DNA of 36,435 bases, from the NCBI RefSeq assembly GCF_900100075.1, contig NZ_FNEG01000011.1, positions 1-36,435 of the forward strand. The letters run 5' to 3'. The stretch is from Chryseobacterium jejuense (GTDB lineage: Bacteria; Bacteroidota; Bacteroidia; Flavobacteriales; Weeksellaceae). A program made the position numbers and the translations under genes. The notes under the pieces are model-generated. The model did not search any database and had not been told where the DNA came from. It worked only from the letters and a program-made list of their open reading frames with translations. Positions 8,700 through 16,648 of the stretch are shown piece after piece (position 1 is the first letter of the stretch; each line of letters begins with the position of its first letter).

Positions 8700-9188
8700 A
8701 TGATGAAAAACAAAACACTTATCCTTGGAATCGGAGCAGCTTTATTCCTTGCTTCGTGTGCTAAAAAAGAAACTGTTGATACTAAAACTTCTGGGACAGA
8801 TTCTGCTGCTACTGTTCAGCCAACTGTTGCAGACAGTACAGCTCATTCTACAACCAGTGCTCAAGGTGACACCTCTGAAAATGCTTTGGACTGGAATGGT
8901 ACTTACGAAGCGACAGTTCCATGTGCTGACTGTCCGGGAATCAAGACTTCATTAACATTGAATAATGATAAAACATTCAGCATCACGGAAGAATATCTGG
9001 AAAGAAAATCAAAGAATGAAGATAAGGGATCTTTTACGTGGGATGCTACAGGAAGCATTATTACTTTAAAAGGTAAAACAGCAAACTATAAATATAAAGT
9101 TGGAGAAAATATGTTGATCCAACTGGATATGGAAGGAAAAGAAATAGACGGACCTAACAAGGATCTGTATGTATTCAAGAAAAAATAA
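8700..9188 (+). CDS. NlpE-like lipoprotein (copper resistance/envelope sensing family), 162 aa
   Basis: A short lipoprotein signal peptide ends in the lipobox LASC with the lipidated Cys at residue 20. A Ser/Thr-rich linker (about residues 25-62) leads to a compact domain. WNGTYEATVPCADCPGIKT carries the CxxC pair (Cys75, Cys78) and Gly-Ile typical of the NlpE N-terminal domain, and the rest is a small beta-barrel-like sequence. NlpE senses surface attachment and lipoprotein stress in enterobacteria; in Bacteroidota such proteins are common but little studied, so the role here is unknown. Two adjacent ATG codons (8700 and 8703) could both start translation. It is a single gene closed by a strong hairpin. 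Confidence 0.8.
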   Translation: MMKNKTLILGIGAALFLASCAKKETVDTKTSGTDSAATVQPTVADSTAHSTTSAQGDTSENALDWNGTYEATVPCADCPGIKTSLTLNNDKTFSITEEYLERKSKNEDKGSFTWDATGSIITLKGKTANYKYKVGENMLIQLDMEGKEIDGPNKDLYVFKKK

Positions 9189-9217
9189 AAATAAAGGCTT
9201 CGGCCTTTATTTTTTTG
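9187..9217. terminator. Bidirectional terminator with TTCG tetraloop
   Basis: The left arm AAAAATAAAGGC (9187-9198) and right arm GCCTTTATTTTT are joined by the very stable TTCG tetraloop (9199-9202) and followed by a T-run. A- and T-runs on both sides let it end both the lipoprotein gene on the plus strand and the convergent MgtC-like gene. Confidence 0.85.
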
Positions 9218-9224
9218 CTCTATT

Positions 9225-9872
9225 CTAAAACTGATAGGCAATAATTTTAGAGTCATCAACTAAATCTTTTATCAAACCTTCATGATGCGTATTCTTACCT
9301 GTAAGCCTCCAGGTTGCAGTAATATTTCCTTGTGTATATTGTTGTTTGATTAACAGGTACTTTAAACGATGCTTTTTAAAAAGTTCTTCGCAATGTTTTA
9401 AATCTGCTGAATTCGTTACGCCTACTTTATATTCTCTGATCTTATTGTAATTGTCTATAAAGCTTTGCAAATAAGTTAAAGCACTCAGAATAATAAGCAC
9501 CAAAGCTGTTCCGAGAAGGGAAAAATAAACATATCCGGAACCTACTGCCATTCCTATGGAAGCGGTAGCCCAAATAGTGGTAGCAGTTGTAATGCCTTCA
9601 ATCTTATTTTCGCCTTTAAAGATTACTCCAGCACCCAAAAAACCAATTCCAGTGATGATATTCGCTGCCAGACGATCAGGATTAGCAACGCCTATTTTGA
9701 TAGAAAGGATGGTAAATAAGCAGGCTCCAAAACAAACCAAAATAAAAGTACGAAGCCCGGCTGATTTGTTGCGGTACTCGCGCTCAGCCCCAATCAGTAA
9801 TCCGAGGATTACGGAAATAAAAATTAATAGCAACTCATTCTTAACCACATAATGGTCCTGTAGAAATTCCAT
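9225..9872 (-). CDS. MgtC/SapB family membrane protein, 215 aa
   Basis: The N-terminal 140 residues hold about four membrane segments with the two family hallmarks: GAEREYRNKSAGLRTF after the first helix, and GIGFLGAGVIFK followed by ITTATTIWATA. The C-terminal ~70 residues form a soluble tail like the ACT-like domain of longer MgtC proteins. Family members are linked to magnesium limitation and, in pathogens, to intracellular survival; the molecular activity is debated. A TTG at 9878 extends the frame by two codons, but ATG 9872 is the better start. It is monocistronic and convergent with the NlpE-like gene. Confidence 0.85.
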   Translation of the reverse strand: MEFLQDHYVVKNELLLIFISVILGLLIGAEREYRNKSAGLRTFILVCFGACLFTILSIKIGVANPDRLAANIITGIGFLGAGVIFKGENKIEGITTATTIWATASIGMAVGSGYVYFSLLGTALVLIILSALTYLQSFIDNYNKIREYKVGVTNSADLKHCEELFKKHRLKYLLIKQQYTQGNITATWRLTGKNTHHEGLIKDLVDDSKIIAYQF

Positions 9873-10130
9873 TTTCAAAATTTAATGATAGAATAAATTT
9901 ACAATAAAAAGTTTTACGGAACTATTTTTGATGCCCAGACTTTGTGTACTGCTGCTCAAAAATGGGAGGTAAAGAAAAACTTTTTGTAATATTACACTTT
10001 CAAATGGAAAAGTAAAGCTTGCAACTATTTTTTCAACAGTAAATGAGGACTCTAAAGTTTGATAGAAATTAACAATCTTGAGTACTCATTCTAAACGATT
10101 ATAATTAAATAATACAACAAACAATACATT

Positions 10131-10529
10131 ATGGACAAAGAAATTTCTCACTTCTGGCTGGGGTATTTTAAAAATGAAGAAGAATTTTATGCTTTTGTAG
10201 AAGAGGATGAAAATTATTATCTGGAAGAAGAAAATGACGATCAGTATGTTTCAAAATTCGCAGAATCTCAGAGCATCAAATGGTTTGATGACGACTTTAT
10301 AGAATATGGTTTTGAAGATGAAAGATTAGGATTAATTGAAAAGTTCTCAGAATATTCCTATGCAGACCAATGGCTTCCTATTTTAGAACAGAAACTTAAT
10401 GATCTAGGTCTGGATACTCCAGTAAATACTATCGTTTTTGCCAGCAGATTTGTAATTCCTAATCCTGTTTCTGTGGATGGAGAAGAAAACAAGCTGTATT
10501 ATATCGGCGAAATTGAGTTCGACGTTTAA
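10131..10529 (+). CDS. Imm22-like immunity protein, orphan, 132 aa
   Basis: A small, very acidic soluble protein. The N-terminal HFWLGYFKNEEEFYAFVEE and the central SKFAESQSIKWFDDDFIEYG pattern resemble the Imm22 family of predicted immunity proteins of polymorphic toxin systems. High acidity is common in proteins that bind and block basic nuclease toxins. No toxin gene is adjacent: upstream is 258 bases of non-coding DNA and downstream a membrane protein gene 25 bases away. It may be an orphan immunity gene protecting against toxins of neighbouring strains. The assignment rests on remembered family patterns and needs a profile search. Confidence 0.6.
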   Translation: MDKEISHFWLGYFKNEEEFYAFVEEDENYYLEEENDDQYVSKFAESQSIKWFDDDFIEYGFEDERLGLIEKFSEYSYADQWLPILEQKLNDLGLDTPVNTIVFASRFVIPNPVSVDGEENKLYYIGEIEFDV

Positions 10530-10554
10530 ATATTATTAAGATTTTAATATCATT

Positions 10555-11181
10555 ATGAATAAGAAATTGATATGGGTTAATCTAATACTACTTCTACTCG
10601 TTGTAGCAGCCTATATCTTTAATTCTTATATAGTAAACTATCCGATGATGTTTAATCTTCCTTATATTGTAAAAGAATCAAGATTAGAATTCCTGGCTGT
10701 AATATTTGCTTTTACAGCCTTGGTTTCTTACCTGATAAGCAGCTTGGATTTTAAAAAATTAAACTTCAGGGCTAAATTTCTTCGGATATTTCCAATTATC
10801 AATGGTCTTGTTTTATTATTTTTTATCTGCCTGCCAGCGAATGAATTTTTGAAAACACAAAGGGAAATTTCCGAAAGAGAAAACAACTATCTCCTTCAGG
10901 CAAAAAAGGATATTGAAAATAATAATGTAACTCTCCAATATACAAGTGGAATTTCAATACCTGTACAAAATCCCCACACGACTCATCGTATAGATAGTAT
11001 TCAGAAAAAATATGGGATAACTTATATGAATACAGGCTGTATCATTGACCCTATTGATAATAAAGCTCAAAAGAAATATGCTGACGCTGTAGCTCCTTTT
11101 CTTGAAAAAAGGAATGGAAGAAACTGGCAGAATAGAATGCAGAAGGAAATAGATCATCTTAAAGAAATTTCTGACAAATAA
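10555..11181 (+). CDS. Uncharacterised membrane protein, possible FEKKY-type domain, 208 aa
   Basis: Three hydrophobic segments (about residues 5-22, 45-64 and 78-95) are followed by a hydrophilic C-terminal half. The segment IQKKYGITYMNTGC and the final KYADAVAPFLEKRNGRNW resemble a small Bacteroidota domain named after a FEKKY motif; this match is from memory and tentative. The soluble half would face one side of the inner membrane. The start lies 25 bases after the Imm22-like gene and the stop seven bases before the next gene, so the four plus-strand genes probably form one transcription unit. Function is unknown. Confidence 0.6.
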   Translation: MNKKLIWVNLILLLLVVAAYIFNSYIVNYPMMFNLPYIVKESRLEFLAVIFAFTALVSYLISSLDFKKLNFRAKFLRIFPIINGLVLLFFICLPANEFLKTQREISERENNYLLQAKKDIENNNVTLQYTSGISIPVQNPHTTHRIDSIQKKYGITYMNTGCIIDPIDNKAQKKYADAVAPFLEKRNGRNWQNRMQKEIDHLKEISDK

Positions 11182-11188
11182 CTACACC

Positions 11189-11503
11189 ATGTCTATCGCA
11201 AAAAAAGGACTCAGAAAGATCATTGTCACTGATGAAGTATTTTATTGGAAAATAAGAAAGAAAATTTCACACATTGAAAGACATAATGTGGAATATGACA
11301 TCCCTGTTCAACATGAAAGTGAAGGTCAGATTCTTTTAATTAATATAGGTTTTTGCAGATCAGAATATTATGGACGAAAACCCATGCAAGTCACTCCCAG
11401 CGATATTGAATCAAGCATAACTGAAGCCATTGAGCTTGGATGGGAATATCGTAAACCGGGAAAGGCTATCAAACTTATGGATGGAGAATTGTTTTATTGG
11501 TGA
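11189..11503 (+). CDS. Small conserved hypothetical protein, 104 aa
   Basis: A basic N-terminus (SIAKKGLRKIIV) precedes a predicted beta-rich core and a C-terminal helix region (VTPSDIESSITEAIELGW). Proteins starting with this pattern of a basic stretch then a short beta sheet recur in many bacteria as unnamed small proteins, but no function is known to me. No signal peptide or membrane segment is present. The gene sits 7 bases after the membrane protein gene and 25 bases before the PP2C-like gene, so it is probably co-transcribed with both and could be a partner or substrate of the phosphatase (inference). Confidence 0.6.
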   Translation: MSIAKKGLRKIIVTDEVFYWKIRKKISHIERHNVEYDIPVQHESEGQILLINIGFCRSEYYGRKPMQVTPSDIESSITEAIELGWEYRKPGKAIKLMDGELFYW

Positions 11504-11528
11504 AAAAGCAATACCTTCCCACTCATTC

Positions 11529-12263
11529 ATGAACATATATTCCTCCTTACAAATCGGTGATTATCATACTAATCACTGTGAAGATCATCTTCTGATCAAA
11601 AAAATAAACTCTAACAAAATTGTATGTGCCGTAATGGATGGTTGTTCTACCGCCATGGAAAGTCATTTTGCCTCCACATTAGTTGGGAAAGTTCTGCGTA
11701 AGATTATCATTGAAATGGGGTATAGAGAGTTATATGAAAAAAATGTTCAGCATAGTCTTGATGATCAGCTTAAAGAAATTATTAAAGGATTGTTTCAGGA
11801 AGTTACATTTCTAAAAAATCATCTCATGATGGATGAGAAAGAGCTATTAACCACACTCATCATCTTACTTTATGATGCTTCAGAAGACAAAGGAATCATC
11901 TTATCTCTTGGTGACGGAATTATTGGCATCAATGGAAAAATAACAGAATTTGATCGGGATAATAAACCAGACTATTTCGCTTATCATCTTAATGACAATT
12001 TTGAAGAGTGGTATACTTCTCAAATTCAAAAGATATGTTTTGAATGTTTGGATGATATTTCGATTGCTACTGATGGAATTCTTAGTTTTTCAAAAATTAA
12101 AAAAACTGATTCTGAAGGTATAAACTGTGTTAAATTCCTGATGACTGATGCTCCAAATGATATTACTGAAGAAATGCTCAACAAAAAAATAAAAATCCTT
12201 GAGCATCAATATGGAATGAAACCAACAGATGATGTAGCTATTATCAGACTTATTAAAGGTTAA
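11529..12263 (+). CDS. PP2C-like protein phosphatase, 244 aa
   Basis: The metal-binding landmarks of PP2C phosphatases are visible in reduced form: AVMDGCSTAMES replaces the usual DGxGG loop, LSLGDG matches the central GD motif, SIATDGILSF matches the SDG motif, and DDVAIIRL near the end matches the DDxT motif. These Asp residues would bind the catalytic manganese or magnesium ions. The protein is cytoplasmic, with no signal or membrane segment. An in-frame TTG at 11430 would add 33 residues but overlap the previous gene by 74 bases, so the ATG at 11529 is preferred. It is the last gene of the plus-strand group and ends at a hairpin terminator. Substrate unknown. Confidence 0.7.
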   Translation: MNIYSSLQIGDYHTNHCEDHLLIKKINSNKIVCAVMDGCSTAMESHFASTLVGKVLRKIIIEMGYRELYEKNVQHSLDDQLKEIIKGLFQEVTFLKNHLMMDEKELLTTLIILLYDASEDKGIILSLGDGIIGINGKITEFDRDNKPDYFAYHLNDNFEEWYTSQIQKICFECLDDISIATDGILSFSKIKKTDSEGINCVKFLMTDAPNDITEEMLNKKIKILEHQYGMKPTDDVAIIRLIKG

Positions 12264-12281
12264 TCTTCACCATTAAAAAGT

Positions 12282-12318
12282 AAAAAACTTCTGCTCGTAA
12301 GCAGAAGTTTTTATTTTA
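12282..12318. terminator. Bidirectional intrinsic terminator
   Basis: AACTTCTGCT (12286-12295) pairs with AGCAGAAGTT (12300-12309) across the loop CGTA, with A6 on the left and T-rich sequence on the right. It lies between the convergent PP2C-like and DNA polymerase I genes and can serve both. Confidence 0.85.
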
Positions 12319-12340
12319 TTATTCAAGTAAGTTTAACTTA

Positions 12341-15178
12341 TTAATGAGCTTCCAGCCAGTTATCTCCTACTCCAATTTCTACCAATAACGGGACCTGCGT
12401 TTTCAAGGCATTTTCCATTTCGGTTTTAATTAATTTTGAAGCGGCTTCAATTTCATCTGCCGGGGCTTCAAATACCAATTCGTCATGTACCTGAAGCAGC
12501 ATTTTTGTTTTTAGTTGCTGTTCTTCCAGTTCACGATCAATTTTAATCATAGCAATTTTCACGATATCAGCAGCACTTCCTTGTACCGGAGCGTTTACTG
12601 CATTTCTTTCTGCGTGTCCTCTTACTACGAAATTGTTGGAATTAATATCTTTTAAGTGACGTTTTCTTCCCAAAATGGTTTCAACATATCCCATCTGACG
12701 GGCTTTGTTCACTTGTTCTGCCATATATTCTTTCAGTTTCGGATACGTTTCGAAATAGGCTTCTATCATTTGCTTGGCTTCTGTACGGGATAATCCGGTT
12801 TGTTCTGCCAATGCAAAAGCACCCTGCCCGTAAATGATTCCGAAGTTTACGGTTTTAGCCTGGCTTCTCTGTGTTTTTGAAACTTCTTCCAAAGGAATTT
12901 TAAAAAGCTTCGCAGCTGTGGAAGCATGAATATCTTCTCCGTCCTGGAATGCTTTAATCATATTGTCTTCTCCTGAAATTTCAGCAATCAGACGAAGTTC
13001 AATTTGTGAATAATCGGCAGAGATGATCTTCTTCCCTTCTCCGGAAACAAAGGCTCCACGAATCTGTTGTCCTCTCAATGTTCTGATCGGAATATTCTGC
13101 AGGTTTGGATTTACACTTGCCAAACGCCCTGTAGCTGCTGTAGTCTGAGAGAAGTTGGTGTGTACTCTGTTATCTAATTTATCAATCTGTGAAGGCAACG
13201 CATCTACATAGGTTGATTTTAATTTCTGATAAGTTCTGTATTCAAGAATATGTTTGATGATCTCATGCTTTGAAGCGAGCTTTTGAAGTACATCTTCCGA
13301 GGTAGCGTACTGACCAGTTTTGGTCTTTTTCGCTTTTGGATCAAGCTGCATTTTTTCAAATAAGATTTCCCCTAACTGTTTAGGTGAATTCATATTGAAT
13401 TCTTCTTCTGAAAGTTCAAAAATTGTTTTCTCTAAGTTTCTCAGATCATTTTCAAGGTCAATACTTTCCTGTGCCAGCCATTTTTCGTCTAAAGAAATTC
13501 CGGCAAGTTCCATTTTCGCCAGAACTTCCATCAAAGGCATTTCAATATTGAAGAAAAGCTCTTCCAGATTTTCTTTTTTCAATTGTGGAGCAAACAGTTC
13601 ATACAACTGGAAGGTTACATCTGCATCTTCCGCAGCATAATCGGTCTGAGTTCTAAGGTCTGTATCTCTGAATGTCCCTTGTTTTTTTCCTTTCTTCCCG
13701 ATGATGGTTTCAATGGAAACAGGTTTATAGTTCAGGTATACCTCAGAAAGATAATCCATTCCATGTCTTCCATCTGGATTCAACAGGTAATGGGCAATCA
13801 TAGTATCGAACATCGCTCCTTTAACGGTGATATCGTACTGTTTTAATATTTTATAATCGAATTTTAGATTGTGAGCGATTTTCAGCAAATCTTCTTTTTC
13901 AAAAAACGGTCTGAAGATCTCAAGCGTCTGCAATACTTCTTCTCTGTTTTCGGATAAAGGGATATAATATGCCAATCCTTTTTTATAGGAAAAGCTCATT
14001 CCTACCAATTCTGCTTCCAGCTCGTTTAATGAAGTAGTTTCTGTATCAAAACAAACCGTCTTTTGTTTCAACAGATTGTCTACCAGTTTTTTTTGAGCTT
14101 TTGGATTGTCTACAAACTGATAAAGATGATCATTCTGTTCAATAGAAGATTTTGTAGAGGTCGCTTGATCCAACTCTTCAAAATTCGCAAAAAGATCAAG
14201 CTGCATTGCCTGTCCTTTTACTTCTGTTCCTGCCGGAGCAGCCTGTTTTACATCAACTTCACTTACTACAGCAGTTTCTGTAGCAGCCGGAGCAAATGCT
14301 CTGTAAAGGTTTTCATATAATCTTCGGAATTCTATTTCTTCGAAAACTTCTTTTACTTTTTCAAAATCAGGCGTTTCAAGATCGTATTGTTCCTGATGGA
14401 ATTCAACAGGGACATCACAAATAATAGTGGCTAGTTTTTTGGATAGAATTCCACGTTCTGCAGAGGCTTCAACTTTTTCTTTCAGCTTTCCTTTCAGTTG
14501 ATCTGTATTGGCCAAAAGCTTTTCAATGCTTCCGTATTCTTTAAGGAATTTCATAGCCGTTTTCTCTCCTACTCCTTCCAATCCTGGAATATTATCTACT
14601 GCATCTCCCATCATAGCCAGATAATCGATAACCTGCTTAGGATCTTCGATCTCATATTTGGCTTTCACTTCTTCTACGCCCAAAATTTCTATATCTCCGC
14701 CTTTTAATCCTGGCTTATAAATTTTGATTTTATCGGTAACCAGCTGTGCAAAATCTTTATCAGGTGTTACCATAAAAGTAGTATAGCCTTCCTTTTCTGC
14801 TTTGCAGGCAATGGTTCCTATAACGTCATCTGCTTCATAACCTTCAACCCCAAGAATCGGAATGTGCATTCCTTCCAAAATCCTGTGAATATATGGAACA
14901 GCAATTTTGATGGCTTCAGGAGTTTCACTTCTGTTAGCTTTATAGTCAGCAAAATCATCGGTTCTTACGCTTGCTCTTCCTACATCAAACACAACAGCCA
15001 GGTGGCTTGGTTTTTCTCTTCGTATCAATTCGATCAAAGAGTTGGTAAAGCCAAAGATGGCAGAGGTGTCTAACCCTGTACTGGTTAGTCTTGGATTTCT
15101 GATCAGTGCGTAATATCCTCTGAAAATCATCGCATAAGCATCGATGAGAAACAGCCTTTTATCTTGTGTTGCGTCCAT
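12341..15178 (-). CDS. polA: DNA polymerase I, 945 aa
   Basis: All three domains are present. The 5' nuclease domain (about residues 1-295) has YEADDVIGT and the helix-hairpin-helix stretch GDAVDNIPGLEGVGEKTA. The 3'-5' exonuclease domain retains the Asp and Glu of the DTETTS motif (Asp378, Glu380) plus NLKFDYKIL and DYAAEDADV, so proofreading is likely active. The polymerase domain shows motif A DYSQIELR (Asp722), motif B RSQAKTVNFGIIYGQG and motif C QVHDELVF (Asp899). It fills gaps in repair and removes RNA primers. The frame extends to a TTG at 15196, but that codon lies within a promoter-like box, so ATG 15178 is the start. A 60-residue Ala/Thr/Gln-rich linker separates the first two domains. 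Confidence 0.97.
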   Translation of the reverse strand: MDATQDKRLFLIDAYAMIFRGYYALIRNPRLTSTGLDTSAIFGFTNSLIELIRREKPSHLAVVFDVGRASVRTDDFADYKANRSETPEAIKIAVPYIHRILEGMHIPILGVEGYEADDVIGTIACKAEKEGYTTFMVTPDKDFAQLVTDKIKIYKPGLKGGDIEILGVEEVKAKYEIEDPKQVIDYLAMMGDAVDNIPGLEGVGEKTAMKFLKEYGSIEKLLANTDQLKGKLKEKVEASAERGILSKKLATIICDVPVEFHQEQYDLETPDFEKVKEVFEEIEFRRLYENLYRAFAPAATETAVVSEVDVKQAAPAGTEVKGQAMQLDLFANFEELDQATSTKSSIEQNDHLYQFVDNPKAQKKLVDNLLKQKTVCFDTETTSLNELEAELVGMSFSYKKGLAYYIPLSENREEVLQTLEIFRPFFEKEDLLKIAHNLKFDYKILKQYDITVKGAMFDTMIAHYLLNPDGRHGMDYLSEVYLNYKPVSIETIIGKKGKKQGTFRDTDLRTQTDYAAEDADVTFQLYELFAPQLKKENLEELFFNIEMPLMEVLAKMELAGISLDEKWLAQESIDLENDLRNLEKTIFELSEEEFNMNSPKQLGEILFEKMQLDPKAKKTKTGQYATSEDVLQKLASKHEIIKHILEYRTYQKLKSTYVDALPSQIDKLDNRVHTNFSQTTAATGRLASVNPNLQNIPIRTLRGQQIRGAFVSGEGKKIISADYSQIELRLIAEISGEDNMIKAFQDGEDIHASTAAKLFKIPLEEVSKTQRSQAKTVNFGIIYGQGAFALAEQTGLSRTEAKQMIEAYFETYPKLKEYMAEQVNKARQMGYVETILGRKRHLKDINSNNFVVRGHAERNAVNAPVQGSAADIVKIAMIKIDRELEEQQLKTKMLLQVHDELVFEAPADEIEAASKLIKTEMENALKTQVPLLVEIGVGDNWLEAH

Positions 15179-15193
15179 ATTATCTATAATGAA

Positions 15194-15201
15194 CAAATAT
15201 A
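15194..15201 (-). promoter_or_regulatory. Candidate -7 box for polA
   Basis: On the minus strand this reads TATATTTG, an exact match to TAnnTTTG. It ends 15 bases before the ATG at 15178, giving a leader of only about ten bases. It excludes the upstream TTG (15196) as a realistic start codon. No clear -33 element was seen. Confidence 0.5.
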
Positions 15202-15402
15202 AGAAAATAGGAGGATAATTTGCTAGTTTTGGGTTGGATTCGGGTTACAAGTATGGGATAAGAATTGTTAATGATGAATGGTCAATTCGCTCCGTTTATC
15301 ATTTTTTTTATAGTCAGTGATGATTTATTATTCGTTTGGAAGGTAGATTTTTTTTGCTTTTGGGGTTATTGGGGTGTTAGGAAGAGTTATTCCCTCTAAG
15401 AG

Positions 15403-15467
15403 AAGAGAATGATCGAAGCTGTTCTTTACTGATGGGTGTAACAGCCAGAACATTCTCTTATTTTTTT
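15403..15467 (+). other. Nested hairpin followed by T-run, unassigned
   Basis: AAGAGAATG (15403-15411) pairs with CATTCTCTT (15451-15459), and inside it GCTGTT (15418-15423) pairs with AACAGC (15440-15445). A T-run follows on the plus strand (15460-15467). No plus-strand gene precedes it: the 15202-15480 gap holds no supported gene. It could end an unannotated plus-strand transcript running divergently from polA, or be a structured 3' region of the minus-strand gene ending at 15481. Confidence 0.35.
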
Positions 15468-15480
15468 CATTGAATCTTTA

Positions 15481-15912
15481 TTAACAATCGTGATTTTCGT
15501 AGTTCAGCTGCTCCATCTTTTTCTCATAGCTTTCCATGTCTTTTTTACCTATGTTTATTTTTTTCAGCTGTACAGGGATTTGTTTTTTCCCATCCGGACT
15601 AATCCAGGTTCCATTCATGTTCTCTCCTTCTTTCTTTAAAATCATCAATCCTGTGAAACCTTCTTCTACCATGGCAAATTGCTCTTTTACACCTTCTGTA
15701 ACGCTAAGCTGCAGCCAATTACTTACTTTTTCATAACGGTACATCGCGTTATAAAAAGGATCTCCGCCACAACCGTTCTCTACAGATTGTAAAAATAAGG
15801 TTACCGGCATTTTCCCGTTCACTGTACCTTTGTACAGAGAGGAAGTGTTCTGGGCTCGTAAAGTAATGAATGAGATTGTACAAGTGAGAATCAATAGAAT
15901 TTGTCTGAACAT
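15481..15912 (-). CDS. Small secreted protein of unknown function, 143 aa
   Basis: A signal peptide (about residues 1-20, ending near LRAQ) precedes a mature domain of about 120 residues with a CGGDPFYNAMYRYEK segment and a C-terminal NHDC. Two Cys (in NGCGGD and the last residue) could form a disulfide in the periplasm. Segments such as MNGTWISPDGKKQIPVQL have the look of a small lipocalin-like or META-like beta barrel, but no family is firmly recognised. The gene follows tssD with a 96-base gap containing a terminator-like hairpin, so it depends on read-through or its own promoter. A T6SS immunity or accessory role is possible from position alone. Confidence 0.55.
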   Translation of the reverse strand: MFRQILLILTCTISFITLRAQNTSSLYKGTVNGKMPVTLFLQSVENGCGGDPFYNAMYRYEKVSNWLQLSVTEGVKEQFAMVEEGFTGLMILKKEGENMNGTWISPDGKKQIPVQLKKINIGKKDMESYEKKMEQLNYENHDC

Positions 15913-15940
15913 TTTTATATAGTTTTAGTGGTATATGGAT

Positions 15941-15977
15941 AAAAAACAGAACAGTATACTCTACAAGCATACTGTTC
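15941..15977 (-). terminator. Terminator after tssD copy 1
   Basis: GAACAGTAT (15949-15957) pairs with ATACTGTTC (15969-15977), and the A6 run at 15941-15946 becomes a U-run on the minus strand. The sequence around the stem resembles that after the second tssD copy (25115-25155), so the terminator belongs to the duplicated unit. Confidence 0.7.
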
Positions 15978-16008
15978 CATTAGTTTTTTTAAGTTTTGTT
16001 GTTCTGGC

Positions 16009-16422
16009 TTATTTACCAGCAGATGGCCAAAGACCTGCGTACTGAGAAGTACCGTAGTCAATAGTTTCAGCACTGATTACGAAGCTGATCAACATACTGT
16101 TGCTGTCGATTGCATCGAAATCTACTTCGTGTTGGATAACGTAACCGTTTTCCCATTTTAAATTGATTAGAGTTCCTTCTTCGTGAGATTTGTTGAAAAC
16201 AATTTCTCCTACTGTTGGCTTATATTTTCCGTTCAATAAGCTTTCTAGGATGTCTGATTTTTCAGTAGCCTCTACTGTAACTTTGATTAATGCGTTAGAA
16301 GGGTCTGATGCTACACGTCCTGATACGTCTGTTGATCTTGATACGCTGTAGTTCATTTTTAATAATTTCTGACCTTCTCCGTTGTTGAATTTTAAGATTC
16401 CTCTTGAGTTTCTTTCTGCCAT
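16009..16422 (-). CDS. tssD: T6SS tube protein TssD (Hcp), copy 1, 137 aa
   Basis: The length, the start MAERNSRGILKF, the glycine-poor beta pattern and the context with VgrG and ClpV fit the Bacteroidota (T6SS-iii) Hcp, which stacks as hexamers to form the inner tube and carries effectors. The protein is identical at all 137 residues to copy 2 (25190-25603), while the genes differ at about a dozen silent positions. Six of these lie within about 25 bases at the 3' end, and 16061-16269 is the same in both. The promoter region also matches copy 2 in layout (repeats, -7 box, distances). No VgrG follows directly; the next gene downstream encodes a small secreted protein. Confidence 0.9.
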   Translation of the reverse strand: MAERNSRGILKFNNGEGQKLLKMNYSVSRSTDVSGRVASDPSNALIKVTVEATEKSDILESLLNGKYKPTVGEIVFNKSHEEGTLINLKWENGYVIQHEVDFDAIDSNSMLISFVISAETIDYGTSQYAGLWPSAGK

Positions 16423-16474
16423 GATTGTAAATTTTAATCGTTAGTAATAATTTTGTTATTCAATAATTGTAAGA

Positions 16475-16482
16475 CAAAGATA
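16475..16482 (-). promoter_or_regulatory. -7 promoter box of tssD copy 1
   Basis: On the minus strand it reads TATCTTTG, an exact TAnnTTTG match. The box begins 53 bases before the ATG end at 16422, exactly the spacing of the box before copy 2, although the leader sequences between box and start have diverged. That conserved spacing supports it as the true promoter. Confidence 0.65.
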
Positions 16483-16530
16483 AAGGCCTTTAAGTTGAAA
16501 AAAAAGCTTTTGAACAGAAATCTGAAAAAT

Positions 16531-16568
16531 TGTAGTAGTTCTACGATTTCATGTCGTAATTCTACGAC
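16531..16568 (-). promoter_or_regulatory. Paired 17-base direct repeats upstream of tssD copy 1 (candidate operator)
   Basis: TGTAGTAGTTCTACGAT (16531-16547) and TGTCGTAATTCTACGAC (16552-16568) are direct repeats whose starts are 21 bases apart, two helical turns. The second, with one more base, is a perfect inverted repeat (TGTCGTA, four bases, TACGACA). The near end is 49 bases upstream of the -7 box. The same pair occurs at the same distance before the other tssD. A 21-base repeat period is typical of activators that bind tandem sites, such as LytTR-type regulators; the actual regulator is unknown. Confidence 0.7.
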
Positions 16569-16648
16569 ATTGGAGTTAACATAAAACACAACCCCTTATT
16601 AATAAATATTTTAGCCATAATTAAAAATTCACAATAAAACATTAATTA

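Noticed and set aside
11430..11528. Upstream TTG start for the PP2C-like gene
   Set aside because: It would overlap the preceding gene by 74 bases and add residues unrelated to the PP2C fold.
15179..15196. Upstream TTG start for DNA polymerase I
   Set aside because: The TTG lies inside a TAnnTTTG promoter box; the ATG at 15178 gives the normal polymerase N-terminus.
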